Origin: an uncultured Granulosicoccaceae bacterium
GTDB lineage: Bacteria; Pseudomonadota; Gammaproteobacteria; Granulosicoccales; Granulosicoccaceae
NCBI GenBank assembly: GCA_938041955.1
Contig: CALISD010000071.1
Span: 1-64,000, forward strand
Direction of reading: 5' to 3'
Length of the DNA: 64,000 nt
Shown here: piece after piece, positions 53,624 to 62,978 of the stretch
How the letters are laid out: the number at the start of each line of letters is the position of its first letter
Numbering within the stretch: the stretch's first letter is position 1
Made by a program: the position numbers and the translations under genes
The notes under the pieces: model-generated
Databases searched by the model: none
Told to the model about the DNA's origin: nothing
Seen by the model: only the letters and a program-made list of their open reading frames with translations

Positions 53624-55909
53624 CTATTCTTCGGTGTGGGAAATCTCGCGATTAAGTTCCGCTATGCACTGCGTCCTAAAAAACAACCCTCGCTCATGCA
53701 CAGGGTCAAGTGCTAGCAAGCTATTAAAATATTCTATTGCGTCGGTGTTGTTTCCAGCTTTCATTAAATACACAGCGGCAGCATAATGGACTGCCGGCTC
53801 CGCACTAAAGATCCCGGCTACTTCAACCCATCGTCTTGCTGTTTCAGCCCAATCCTCAGTTCGTTTTGGGATATTCGCATAAACAGAATATAGCGGATAG
53901 AAATGCGGACAGTGACCACGAGCTTCTATCAATGTTTTGTCAGCATTCTCAATCATACCCAACTCGATTTCACACAGCGCCTTGTTAAGCCACCCGACCT
54001 TATGCTGTGGCGACAGGCTTATTAAACGGTCAAAATATTCAAGCGCTTCTTGATGTTCTTCGTTGTTAAGTTGGTTTAGACCTGCGTTATACAATATGTT
54101 GCTTTCCTTTGGAAACCGATCAGAGATCGCGCGCCACCTTACCGAGGCTTCAGTGAGATCATTCTTCTTCGTAGAGAGTCCTGCGTATTCATATGCAATC
54201 GGCAAACAATCAGGATGGAAGGATTGTGCCTTGCAAAGTATCAGGTCTGCTTCATCGTAGAGCTCCAACTGAATTAGAGATTGTGCCTTACGCAATAGTG
54301 CTTGTTCATGCAGGGGTTCAATGTCCAATAATTTATCAAAATACTCTACCGCTTTTTCGTGTTTTTGCGCTTTTGTAAAATAAACTGCTGCTGAATAATG
54401 CGCAGCCGGCTCAGCACTGAAGATCGCAGACACTTCACTCCATCGCAGTGCGACCGCGTCCCAATCCTCACATTCTTTAGGCATATTTGCGTACTTAGCA
54501 TATAACGGGTAATAGTCCGGAAAGTGGGCTCGCGCCGCTACTAAAGTCGTACTAGCTTGCTCAAATATTCCCAACTCGATCTCACACTGCGCCTTGTTAA
54601 GCCATCCCGACTTGTTTCCAGGCTCCAGCGCAAGCAAACGCTCATAGTAGGCAAGCGCATCTCCGTAAGACTCGAGATAAAAACAACACGAAGATAGATA
54701 ATTTAATACCTCAACATTTTCTGGTTTTTTTTCAACCACAATTTCAAGTAGCCTCTGCGCTCTGGAATATTCAGCTAACTGATAGCTTGCAACCGCACCT
54801 GCCAGGACAATTAAACCATCCTCTTTAACTGATTCTGACGCTATGTTTTCACGCTTTGAAACCTGACCAATTATCGGATCTACCGCCGTCGCTATGAGCT
54901 GATTTGCATAATGCTTAGCTTCCGAAAGAAGCAACTCTTTGTCTTCGACAGTACAATCACCACTACTCTTTGGACTGGCTTTATTAAACAGGCTGATCCG
55001 CTCCGGGAAATACTCAGTTTTCACCTGTTCATTAACGTTCAAATAGTAATCTTCGTAAGCGCCGTATAATTCATCACTCATTCGATAACTACTATCATTG
55101 TATTGTCGCTCTACAAAAGCTAAGATCTCTTTTCGGAACGGGTTCAAACTACCATCAATCCATCTGGGGAATAATTTATTCAAATAACAAAGCACATCGA
55201 TTCCATCATTGGATAGACTTTCATTTTTGTTTTTTGGTATTGCGAATTCTCGCCTAGGAACACAACCAATCGTATGCAGAAAATCATCCACGATTGAGTC
55301 GTTTACAATCTCACCTCTTTCAAAAATTCTCGGAATTATTTTCGACTTACCAAATACAGAGCTGTACCTGGATAGCGTTTTTAAATGATTACATAAATGG
55401 CTGTATCTTCCATCTATCATCGGACGCTGTGGACTGGACGCAATTTCACCAGCCTTTACAGAAGTGGAATAAAACGAACTGGCCAGATCAACCTGCTTTC
55501 TAAGGTATACAACAACATAGATATCGTGAAGGCCAGCACTGTGCAATATTTCCTTCACACGCTGCACCTCTTCCTGTGATGTAAGATTCAGATGAAAATA
55601 CTCAGAGGAAAAAACTATGCTTTTGACTTTCTTAGTGTCCAGAGTTTCCAGCTCGCCTCTTAAGTTGGAGGTGATTTTCTCTCTAAGCAGGAATAAATCT
55701 TCATCACAATGCACATTTAGAAAATGTGACAACCCGTCATTTCTAAACCGATCATAAGCAGAAACTACCAGACTAAAGTCATTGGTCGCACCAGTGGATG
55801 TCGGATAGAAGACCCCATCTTCTAATAGTAAATTTCTATTGTTGTTGAGAAACGCCTGCAGAGTTGTGGTGCCAGTTTTTGGCGAACCAATGTGTAGGTA
55901 AACCTTCAT
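53624..55909 (-). CDS. Sulfotransferase-like protein with C-terminal TPR repeats
   Basis: About 761 residues from MKVYLHIG (ATG 55909). The N-terminal half is sulfotransferase-like: GSPKTGTTTLQ forms the PAPS phosphate-binding loop, SSEYFHL and VYLRKQVDLASSFYS follow. The C-terminal half (about 365 onward) is tetratricopeptide repeats arranged as a duplicated block: GWLNKAQCEIELGIFEQA and GWLNKALCEIELGMIENA, each followed by ARAHFPDYYPLY / ARGHCPHFYPLY and IFSAEPA.HY.AAVY. It probably sulfates a surface glycan or protein, using the TPR region for binding; substrate unknown. The first frame start (55984) adds 25 unlikely residues. Confidence 0.85.
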   Translation of the reverse strand: MKVYLHIGSPKTGTTTLQAFLNNNRNLLLEDGVFYPTSTGATNDFSLVVSAYDRFRNDGLSHFLNVHCDEDLFLLREKITSNLRGELETLDTKKVKSIVFSSEYFHLNLTSQEEVQRVKEILHSAGLHDIYVVVYLRKQVDLASSFYSTSVKAGEIASSPQRPMIDGRYSHLCNHLKTLSRYSSVFGKSKIIPRIFERGEIVNDSIVDDFLHTIGCVPRREFAIPKNKNESLSNDGIDVLCYLNKLFPRWIDGSLNPFRKEILAFVERQYNDSSYRMSDELYGAYEDYYLNVNEQVKTEYFPERISLFNKASPKSSGDCTVEDKELLLSEAKHYANQLIATAVDPIIGQVSKRENIASESVKEDGLIVLAGAVASYQLAEYSRAQRLLEIVVEKKPENVEVLNYLSSCCFYLESYGDALAYYERLLALEPGNKSGWLNKAQCEIELGIFEQASTTLVAARAHFPDYYPLYAKYANMPKECEDWDAVALRWSEVSAIFSAEPAAHYSAAVYFTKAQKHEKAVEYFDKLLDIEPLHEQALLRKAQSLIQLELYDEADLILCKAQSFHPDCLPIAYEYAGLSTKKNDLTEASVRWRAISDRFPKESNILYNAGLNQLNNEEHQEALEYFDRLISLSPQHKVGWLNKALCEIELGMIENADKTLIEARGHCPHFYPLYSVYANIPKRTEDWAETARRWVEVAGIFSAEPAVHYAAAVYLMKAGNNTDAIEYFNSLLALDPVHERGLFFRTQCIAELNREISHTEE

Positions 55910-56245
55910 AGCTTTCTTTGTTGTTATTGTTTGGTTGTGCTCGCATGGCAGGATTCGAACTGGAGATTGAATACTTCTATTCATAGGACTCTGTTCAATC
56001 TAGTTGTGCGCATTTACTATGCCAGAGCGCAATAAAATCTATAAGTTACACCGCCCGCCCCTCTAGTTAAAACGATCTATCTCGAGTCAGAATTCTGTTA
56101 TTCGACGCACCACCCAAGATCACACACTAAATCGTTAACAATATTGCATTTTCTGCCAACCGAAAAACTAATGTGATCTCTGTCACATAAACACAGCGTA
56201 TATTGTGTGAATATCTGTCGACTTAGCGATCACGTGTAAACATTA
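55910..56245. other. Divergent control region
   Basis: 336 bp between the divergent sulfotransferase and SGNH hydrolase genes. The right half is AT-rich and holds the CRP site. A short stretch at 55942-55962 resembles a tRNA T-arm but no tRNA can be folded (see rejected items). Confidence 0.6.
56172..56187 (+). promoter_or_regulatory. CRP (cAMP receptor protein) binding site
   Basis: TGTGATCTCTGTCACA matches the consensus TGTGA-N6-TCACA at all ten key bases. Its centre (56179.5) lies about 41 bp before a possible start at 56221, which would follow the -10-like GAATAT (56209-56214), a class II spacing. An alternative -10, TATATT at 56199-56204, would bring it nearer. It should control the SGNH hydrolase gene and perhaps the oxidase after it. 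Confidence 0.75.
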
Positions 56246-58225
56246 ATGAACAAATATATCTCTTGGAAGTCAATAAACTGCTCGATATTACTTCTCGCAT
56301 CATGGTGCTTTACAAGCATCGCCCATGCGCAAACGAGCACCATCACCACTTTCACAAATTCTTCCCTTGCTGGCACCGCTAGTGCAAGTGCACCAATAGC
56401 ACACGTTGACATATCAATTCAGCGCGGGAGCTTATTTTGGAATGGGACTGCTTTTACTGGTACATGGAAAAGATTCAGAACTGCGGTCAGCAATTCTGGA
56501 AACAACGCCACATGGAGCTATTCCATGTCGCTTCCAAGTGGCTTCAATTATATCGCTACCTCACGCGCAATAGATGTCAACGGGAATGTTCAAGCTCCGA
56601 TGGCAATCGCTTATACGGATCCCGTTAGACCCACTTCTACTATCACTTCAACCTCTTCCACTGTCATCACTGGTACGGCTAACGATAATATACAGTTGGA
56701 TCGTGTGGAACTGGCCATCAGAAATACCGCTCCGCAGTTCTGGAACGGCTCAGCATTGGTAAACGGTTATCGAAGAGTATCTGTCTCTCCACAATCCAAT
56801 GGAAACTGGGCGTACAATTTTGGCTCAGAACTGCCTCTTGGCCAGTACTATGTCACAGCCATAGCTTTCGACACAGCAGGTAATGCGCAACAACCTTTCA
56901 CGACCAAAGGATTTACAGTCACTATTGAAGACTCAATAAGACCAACATCCACAATATCCACCGCCACAGGCACCGCAATTAACGGTACCGCCGCCGACAA
57001 TATCGCTGTCGCCAGCGTGCAGCTTGCGATCAGAAATACCAACCTGCAATACTGGAACGGAACAGGAATGGGAGGCGCATATAACAGAGTCCCAGCCACA
57101 CTTTCGCAAAACGGAACAAGCTGGAGCTACAATATCAGTGGATCACTACCTTTGGGATCTTATGTCGTCACTTCCATAGCGTTTGATGCCGCTGGCAATG
57201 TGCAGAGTCCGTACGCAAATAAATCTTTTGTGGTAACTGTTCCTGACAACGCAAAACCCACGACTCAAATCACCAGCCCAACCAGTGGCTCCACTTTGAC
57301 CCAGTCCCCTGTTTTAATCAACGGCGTTGCAAACGATGATGTTGCCGTTGCCAGAGTCGAATTGGCGATTAGGAATCATTACGCCGAGACATTCTGGAAT
57401 GGCAGCAGTTGGCAACCCAGTTATGTCAGAGTTACAGCCAATGCGACAAACCCGGGTGCTTCATCTACCTCCTGGAGTTACTCGCTTCAACCCGAACTCG
57501 GCACTTTACTGGGCATCACTTCCTTTGCATTTGACACGGCGGGAAAAGCAAGTGCTCCAACCAGCATCAATGCCGGCGTCAAATTAAAAATAATGGCTCT
57601 CGGGGACTCCATTACCGAAGGCATCAGTGGCCAAATGAGCTATCGGATGCCTCTAACCACCGAGCTGGATTTAACCGGATGTGTGTATGAAATGGTGGGT
57701 ACAAAAACGCAGAACCTTACCAATACCGGATTCATATCAAGTCACGCAGGCTACTCGGGACACAGCACTCAGTATTTTCTTGACCACACTGCATACCCGA
57801 ACGCTCAAAATCCAGGTATAGATTTCATTATCAATAATAGCAATCCTGATGTCGTGCTGGTGCATCTTGGTTCCAACGACATGAATAGATCAGATTCGAT
57901 TTCAGGCACGGTCGCGGAGTTGGATTCGCTCGCGAGTAGAATATGGAGCATAAATTCAGACACGCAGATTTATGTCGCCAACGTTATCCCCTGGTATGGG
58001 AACAGCAACAACAGCAATATTGCTTCAGATGTTGCCACTCTGGGGAATCAGATTGAAAGCTGGATCAACAGCCAGGGAGATTCGCGGCTGCACAATGTTG
58101 ACGTTAAATCCGGCTATTCAACGTCTTACATGATCAGCGACGGGATTCATCCTAACGCGTTAGGAGATGCACATATCGCTGATGCGTTCTTAGCAAGCAT
58201 GGCGAATGAAAGTTTGTGTCCATAA
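56246..58225 (+). CDS. Secreted SGNH/GDSL hydrolase with four N-terminal Ig-like repeats
   Basis: 659 residues. Signal peptide of about 28 (cleaved after AHA). Four related repeats of about 100 residues (roughly 31-125, 130-230, 232-334, 337-445) each show a YWNG/FWNG motif and end in AFDTAGN-type strands. The C-terminal SGNH esterase has all blocks: GDSITEG with Ser455, Gly502 in AGYSG, GSND with Asn544, and DGIHP with Asp632 and His635. It probably removes acyl or acetyl groups from a polysaccharide outside the cell. The following gene starts 41 bp later and shares the repeat module. Confidence 0.9.
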   Translation: MNKYISWKSINCSILLLASWCFTSIAHAQTSTITTFTNSSLAGTASASAPIAHVDISIQRGSLFWNGTAFTGTWKRFRTAVSNSGNNATWSYSMSLPSGFNYIATSRAIDVNGNVQAPMAIAYTDPVRPTSTITSTSSTVITGTANDNIQLDRVELAIRNTAPQFWNGSALVNGYRRVSVSPQSNGNWAYNFGSELPLGQYYVTAIAFDTAGNAQQPFTTKGFTVTIEDSIRPTSTISTATGTAINGTAADNIAVASVQLAIRNTNLQYWNGTGMGGAYNRVPATLSQNGTSWSYNISGSLPLGSYVVTSIAFDAAGNVQSPYANKSFVVTVPDNAKPTTQITSPTSGSTLTQSPVLINGVANDDVAVARVELAIRNHYAETFWNGSSWQPSYVRVTANATNPGASSTSWSYSLQPELGTLLGITSFAFDTAGKASAPTSINAGVKLKIMALGDSITEGISGQMSYRMPLTTELDLTGCVYEMVGTKTQNLTNTGFISSHAGYSGHSTQYFLDHTAYPNAQNPGIDFIINNSNPDVVLVHLGSNDMNRSDSISGTVAELDSLASRIWSINSDTQIYVANVIPWYGNSNNSNIASDVATLGNQIESWINSQGDSRLHNVDVKSGYSTSYMISDGIHPNALGDAHIADAFLASMANESLCP

Positions 58226-58266
58226 CGTAGCATCTCGCATACCGGCAATAGAAGAAGGAAACGAAA

Positions 58267-61200
58267 TTGAGCAAGGACGCTTACATACGCTGGTCGTTCC
58301 TTATGCTTTTAGCTTGTTGTCCTGGGATGATACTAGCCCAGGACATCACCCCCCCGACCGCTACCATCAGCACTGCAGATGCAACTGGCATCTCCGGCAC
58401 TGCTGCCGACAACATCGCGCTAGACCGCGTAGAACTTGCTATCAGCAATCCCGCCTACCAGTACTGGAATGGCACTGAATTCGGGCCCTACACTCGGGTC
58501 CAAACATCGCTACAACCTGATGGCAGCTGGCAGTATCTGTTATCTCCTGGGCTTCCACCCGATAGATACACCGTTGTCAGCTTTGCTTTCGATTCCTCAG
58601 GTAACCCGCAAAACCCCAGAGACATTCTCTCTTTCACTGTCGCGCCGGAAGACAATATTCCCCCTACCGCTATCATCAGCGCTGCTGATGCAACCAGTAT
58701 CTCTGGCACTGCTTCTGACAACGTCTCACTAGACCGCGTAGAGCTCGCTATTAGCAATCCTGGCTACCAATACTGGGACGGGTCTGAATTCGGGTCCTAC
58801 ACCCGGGTCCAAACATCGCTACAACCTAATGGAAGCTGGCAGTATCTATTTTCTCCGCTGCTTCCACCCGATAGATACACCGTCGTCAGCTTTGCATTTG
58901 ATTCCTCAGGAAACCCGCAAAACCCCAGAGACATCCTCTCTTTCACTGTTGCACCGGAAGACAATATACCCCCTACCGCTACCATCACCGGTGCCGATGC
59001 AACCAGTATCTCCGGCACTGCTGCCGACAACATTGCGCTAGACCGTGTAGAACTTGCCATTAGCAATCCCGCCTACCAGTACTGGAATGGCACCGAATTC
59101 GGCCCTTACACCCGGGTCCAAACATCGCTGCAACCCGATGGCAGTTGGCAGTATCTGTTTTCTCCTACACTTTCAGCCGATAGGTACACCGTTGTCAGTT
59201 TTGCTTTCGATTCCTCCGGCAACCCGCAAAACCCCAGAGACGTTCTCTCTTTCACTGTTGCACCGGAAGACAATATTCCACCTACCGCTACCATAACCGC
59301 TGCCGATGCAACCAGTATCTCCGGCACTGCTGCCGACAACATTGCGCTAGACCGTGTAGAACTTGCCATTAGCAATCCCGCCTACCAATACTGGAATGGC
59401 ACTGAATTCGGCTCCTACACCCGAGTCCAAACCTCTCTGCAACCTGATGGCAGTTGGCAGTATCTGTTATCTCCTAGGTTTCCACCCGATAGATACACCG
59501 TTGTCAGTTTTGCTTTCGATTCCTCCGGCAACCCGCAAAACCCCAGAAACGTTCTCTCTTTCACTGTTGCACCGGAAGACAATATTCCACCTACCGCAGC
59601 CATCAGCAACGCCAATGGAACTGGGATCTCCGGCACTGCTTCCGACAACGTATCACTAGACCGCGTAGAACTGGCCATACGAAATTCCAGTTCACTGTAT
59701 TGGAATGGCTTAACATTTGGGGGCTATGCCCGGGTACAAACATCACTTAATACCGATGAGACCTGGCAATATCAGTTTTCAACTGCACTCCCACCTGGTA
59801 GCTATACAGTCGTAGTATTTCCGTTTGATCAATCACAAAACACACCAGCCGATAGAGATACTGTTTCATTTACAGTGGACCCTCCAAATAACTTTATCAG
59901 CCAAGGTCCAGGCGCGTGGGGCAATCCAATCAGCCTGCCATCTATCCCTGTGTCCGCCGCCAATCTGCCAGACGGTAGAATCTTAACCTGGGCTGCGTAC
60001 AATCAATTCGACTATCTTTACAATGTAGACAACCAACGCACCTACACAACTATTTTTAATCCTTTAACCGAGACAGCCAACGAAGAACTAGTAGCTAACA
60101 CTAACCACGATATGTTTTGCCCAGGCGCCAGTATGCTATCCGATGGAAGTATTATGGTGACAGGCGGTAGCAGTGTTGCCAGAACCAGCATTTTCAATCC
60201 CACTTCCGGGAGCTGGTCCTTTGAAGATAGCCTCAACATACCTCGCGCATATAATTCAAACACAACGGTACATGATGGATCAGTACTTACACTTGGTGGA
60301 TCCTGGGCAGAAGAGTCGTTATGCAGAACAGGTGTAACCTCTTCGCAGAACAACTGTCCTGACAAATTGGCCGAGATATGGAACCCCGCAACCGGCTGGA
60401 AAATACTGCCAGGCATTAGCGCAGATGTACTACGAACTAACGATCAAGATGGATTATTCAGGTCCGACAATCATATGTGGCTGTTCGCAGTACCTGGAGG
60501 TAAGGTTTTGCATGCTGGCCCATCAAAAAAGATGCACCTACTCAATCTCGCAGGAAACGGTTCAATCCAACCAGTGGGTAATCGAAGTGACGATAGCGAT
60601 GCGATGAACGGGAACGCAGTAATGTATGACGTAGGGTCACTGCTAACAATTGGAGGTGCTGCCGACTACGAAAACGCAAATGCCACTAACAACGCGTTTG
60701 TAGTTGAAGTCAGCGGCTCTGTTGTTTCAAGCAGGCGTACCGGTTCGTTGAGCTTTAGCAGGGCCTACCACAACAGTGTAGTTTTGCCCAATGGGGAAGT
60801 AGTTGTGATTGGCGGGCAATCATACCCGGTACCGTTTTCCGACAACACCTCTGTGTTACCTGCAGAATTGTGGAACCCCATCACAGAGAATTTTAGAACT
60901 CTTGCATCAATGTCGACACCAAGGAACTACCACAGCATCGCGTTGTTACTAAACGACGGAAGAATTATCGCCGGCGGAGGCGGACTTTGCGGAGACTGCT
61001 CAACAAACCATGCCGATGTTGAGATATTCTCTCCCCCGTATCTCTTCGATATAAACGGTAACCTAAAAACTCGTCCAGCGATCTCTTCCGCACCAAGCAC
61101 AGCATCTTACGGGCAAACAGTAACCATACAAACAAACAGCGCTGTTTCTTCTTTTGTATTGATCAGATCCGCAGTCGCTACACATTCTGTAAATAACGAC

Positions 61201-61374
61201 CAACGCCGTATACCACTCTTTTTTGCTCAAACGAACATTAACAACACATACTCTGCGGATATACCAACAGACCCCGGGGTCGTTACCCCGGGAAACTATA
61301 TGTTGTTCGCGCTAGATGAGCACGGCACACCGAGTATATCCACATTGATTAATATACGGGCCAACAATAACTAA
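58267..61374 (+). CDS. Galactose-oxidase-like copper-radical oxidase with five N-terminal repeats
   Basis: 1035 residues. A signal peptide (hydrophobic 9-24) is followed by five 103-residue repeats starting at residues 29, 132, 235, 338 and 441. From about 545 the protein is a galactose-oxidase-type beta-propeller with DUF1929-like C-terminal domain. All hallmark residues have counterparts: Cys618 (HDMFCPG) and Tyr662 (RAYNS) for the thioether cofactor, stacking Trp680 (GGSW), copper ligands Tyr888-His889 (RNYHS) and His973 (THSVNNDQRRIPL). The start is a TTG (58267) with AAGGA at 7 nt. Likely reaction: alcohol to aldehyde with H2O2 release; substrate unknown. Confidence 0.93.
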   Translation: MSKDAYIRWSFLMLLACCPGMILAQDITPPTATISTADATGISGTAADNIALDRVELAISNPAYQYWNGTEFGPYTRVQTSLQPDGSWQYLLSPGLPPDRYTVVSFAFDSSGNPQNPRDILSFTVAPEDNIPPTAIISAADATSISGTASDNVSLDRVELAISNPGYQYWDGSEFGSYTRVQTSLQPNGSWQYLFSPLLPPDRYTVVSFAFDSSGNPQNPRDILSFTVAPEDNIPPTATITGADATSISGTAADNIALDRVELAISNPAYQYWNGTEFGPYTRVQTSLQPDGSWQYLFSPTLSADRYTVVSFAFDSSGNPQNPRDVLSFTVAPEDNIPPTATITAADATSISGTAADNIALDRVELAISNPAYQYWNGTEFGSYTRVQTSLQPDGSWQYLLSPRFPPDRYTVVSFAFDSSGNPQNPRNVLSFTVAPEDNIPPTAAISNANGTGISGTASDNVSLDRVELAIRNSSSLYWNGLTFGGYARVQTSLNTDETWQYQFSTALPPGSYTVVVFPFDQSQNTPADRDTVSFTVDPPNNFISQGPGAWGNPISLPSIPVSAANLPDGRILTWAAYNQFDYLYNVDNQRTYTTIFNPLTETANEELVANTNHDMFCPGASMLSDGSIMVTGGSSVARTSIFNPTSGSWSFEDSLNIPRAYNSNTTVHDGSVLTLGGSWAEESLCRTGVTSSQNNCPDKLAEIWNPATGWKILPGISADVLRTNDQDGLFRSDNHMWLFAVPGGKVLHAGPSKKMHLLNLAGNGSIQPVGNRSDDSDAMNGNAVMYDVGSLLTIGGAADYENANATNNAFVVEVSGSVVSSRRTGSLSFSRAYHNSVVLPNGEVVVIGGQSYPVPFSDNTSVLPAELWNPITENFRTLASMSTPRNYHSIALLLNDGRIIAGGGGLCGDCSTNHADVEIFSPPYLFDINGNLKTRPAISSAPSTASYGQTVTIQTNSAVSSFVLIRSAVATHSVNNDQRRIPLFFAQTNINNTYSADIPTDPGVVTPGNYMLFALDEHGTPSISTLINIRANNN
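58351..59895 (+). repeat. Five tandem 309-bp repeats within the oxidase gene
   Basis: Units start at 58351, 58660, 58969, 59278 and 59587, each exactly 309 bp (103 codons). Units 1-4 are very similar in DNA (long shared runs such as CGGGTCCAAACATCGCTAC in several), and unit 5 is diverged. The exact period in codons means gain or loss of a unit keeps the reading frame. Confidence 0.95.
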
Positions 61375-61413
61375 ACGAACACCAAGCGACGCTGACGAGC
61401 CTTATTAGAGTTT

Positions 61414-62097
61414 TTACATCGCTTCGCAAACAAAATGATCATTGATATAACATTCTGGTCGAGCCTTGTTAAACTTCAGCACTTTCCAGTCATTGTTAGT
61501 AAGCAACTTTTCAAACGCAGCACTTTTGTGCTTAACAGTTCTTGAAGGATTTTGAGGGAATACCTCAATGTAATCCGCTTCAATATCATCATCAATAAAA
61601 ATTGAGAACAATATCTTAGACCCCTTCGGCAATGACGCTCTGAGAATCCGAAGCATATCATTTGAATCCGGACCATTCAGGTGCGTAAATACCGATATAA
61701 GGCAAGCATAACGCATGTCGCTTACGTCAGTAGGAAGCTTTTCAATAGTTGAAAACTTCTCACCTGCTTTATTATAAAGATTATTAAAAACATGCCAATA
61801 GTGGAAATCGAAATTACTATCCGGCACTTCGGATTTCAGCGCCTGAATAATATCCTCCTTTACATCGACACCACAGTACCTCCCGATTTTAATATCTCTG
61901 TTTAATAAGGTTTGGGTAAATCGAACGCCACATCCTATATCCAATAAACCTACATTCCCCCAGTCGTCAATGGCTAACTCTTCAGCCAAAAATTTAAGCA
62001 GAACTTCACCTGTTTTCTCGGTACCGATCTCCGCTATATTCTTAGCGTTAACGTTTAAATCAGCAAAATCGTATTTTCTAGCAGCAGAGGTCGTCAT
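61414..62097 (-). CDS. Class I SAM-dependent methyltransferase
   Basis: 227 residues. Motif I LLDIGCGVRFTQTLL (about 50-64), then YCGVDVKEDII and the later LISVFTHLNG segment fit the Rossmann methyltransferase fold. Substrate unknown. It lies with a sulfotransferase and an unknown zinc-ribbon gene on the same strand (gap of 70 bp to the sulfotransferase), so a role in making or decorating a surface glycan is plausible. Confidence 0.82.
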   Translation of the reverse strand: MTTSAARKYDFADLNVNAKNIAEIGTEKTGEVLLKFLAEELAIDDWGNVGLLDIGCGVRFTQTLLNRDIKIGRYCGVDVKEDIIQALKSEVPDSNFDFHYWHVFNNLYNKAGEKFSTIEKLPTDVSDMRYACLISVFTHLNGPDSNDMLRILRASLPKGSKILFSIFIDDDIEADYIEVFPQNPSRTVKHKSAAFEKLLTNNDWKVLKFNKARPECYINDHFVCEAM

Positions 62098-62167
62098 ATA
62101 TGCAGTCCAATAAGTATATTATCAATGTGAATTCGGTTGTAGGTATAGACCTTGGTAAGCTCTCTGT

Positions 62168-62956
62168 TTAACCAACAGAAGCTAACTCAGGAACCCGAAG
62201 CTTTCGTAATTTACCTACTCCATACCAGAACAGGTCATAGTCCATTGCGTTTTTTTCTTCAAACTCAATCAAAATAGAGCGAGGCAAACTAGTTTGGATT
62301 TTCTTAAGCTCCTCTTTCCAATCCGAGATAGCTTTCGTTCTATTGTCATGAGCCTTTCCAATTTTAAAACCCGGGAAGGACCCACCAACAAAAGCCTCGA
62401 GCAGTCGACAAGTGTCATCAAAGTACTCCACCACCCCAACCACCGGCATTTCGTCTACACGAGATTTTACTAACTCCAAATCTACCAACTTACCGCTAGC
62501 CTCCCCTCTACTAACATCAGGAATCGACAAAAGTGTTGTCTGATAATTCCTAGACTCTATATTTACCGCATTATTCATAGACCACTCCAACCACTCTGGG
62601 AAATCGAGTTTCTGAGCATATTCTTTACCTGGTTTATCATCGGGTCGAATTCTTTCGTATCGATAAACAGACCCTGCTCGTAAGAGCGGATGACGCACAC
62701 AAACCAGAGGAAGAATCTTATATTTCTTCGATCGATGAACAGTCGGTGTCATTCTATGTGAAGAGAAAGCAACATAATCCCCTCCGCTTTCAATTACCGA
62801 ATCAATTAGATCTTCGTTGAATTCGGCGCTGTCTTTATATCTCGGATCTTTATCAAGCTCCAACAGGGATGTTTTTCCAAACGAATTCCGAATAGCGTTA
62901 TCAATTGTGGATCCCGCATTCTTATAAATATGATAATGCACTAAATAACTTTTCAT
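62168..62956 (-). CDS. Sulfotransferase family protein
   Basis: 262 residues. HIYKNAGSTI (about 8-17) is the PAPS 5'-phosphosulfate loop, and LVCVRHPLLRAGSVYRYE holds the second (3'-phosphate) motif with RHP. It resembles carbohydrate sulfotransferases of cell-surface loci. The ATG at 62956 is chosen over the GTG one codon earlier. It starts 23 bp after the stop of the zinc-ribbon gene. Confidence 0.82.
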   Translation of the reverse strand: MKSYLVHYHIYKNAGSTIDNAIRNSFGKTSLLELDKDPRYKDSAEFNEDLIDSVIESGGDYVAFSSHRMTPTVHRSKKYKILPLVCVRHPLLRAGSVYRYERIRPDDKPGKEYAQKLDFPEWLEWSMNNAVNIESRNYQTTLLSIPDVSRGEASGKLVDLELVKSRVDEMPVVGVVEYFDDTCRLLEAFVGGSFPGFKIGKAHDNRTKAISDWKEELKKIQTSLPRSILIEFEEKNAMDYDLFWYGVGKLRKLRVPELASVG

Positions 62957-62978
62957 CACGCCTATCTCATCGGGCTAT

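Noticed and set aside
55942-55962. tRNA 3'-end-like sequence (minus strand GTTCGAATCCTGCCA), possible att site
   Set aside because: No matching 5' half, no T-stem pairing on the other side and no integrase; it lies only in the leader of the sulfotransferase frame.
58488-59678. Series of similar 87-89-residue minus-strand frames
   Set aside because: They recur because of the 309-bp repeats in the oxidase gene; they have no independent coding evidence.
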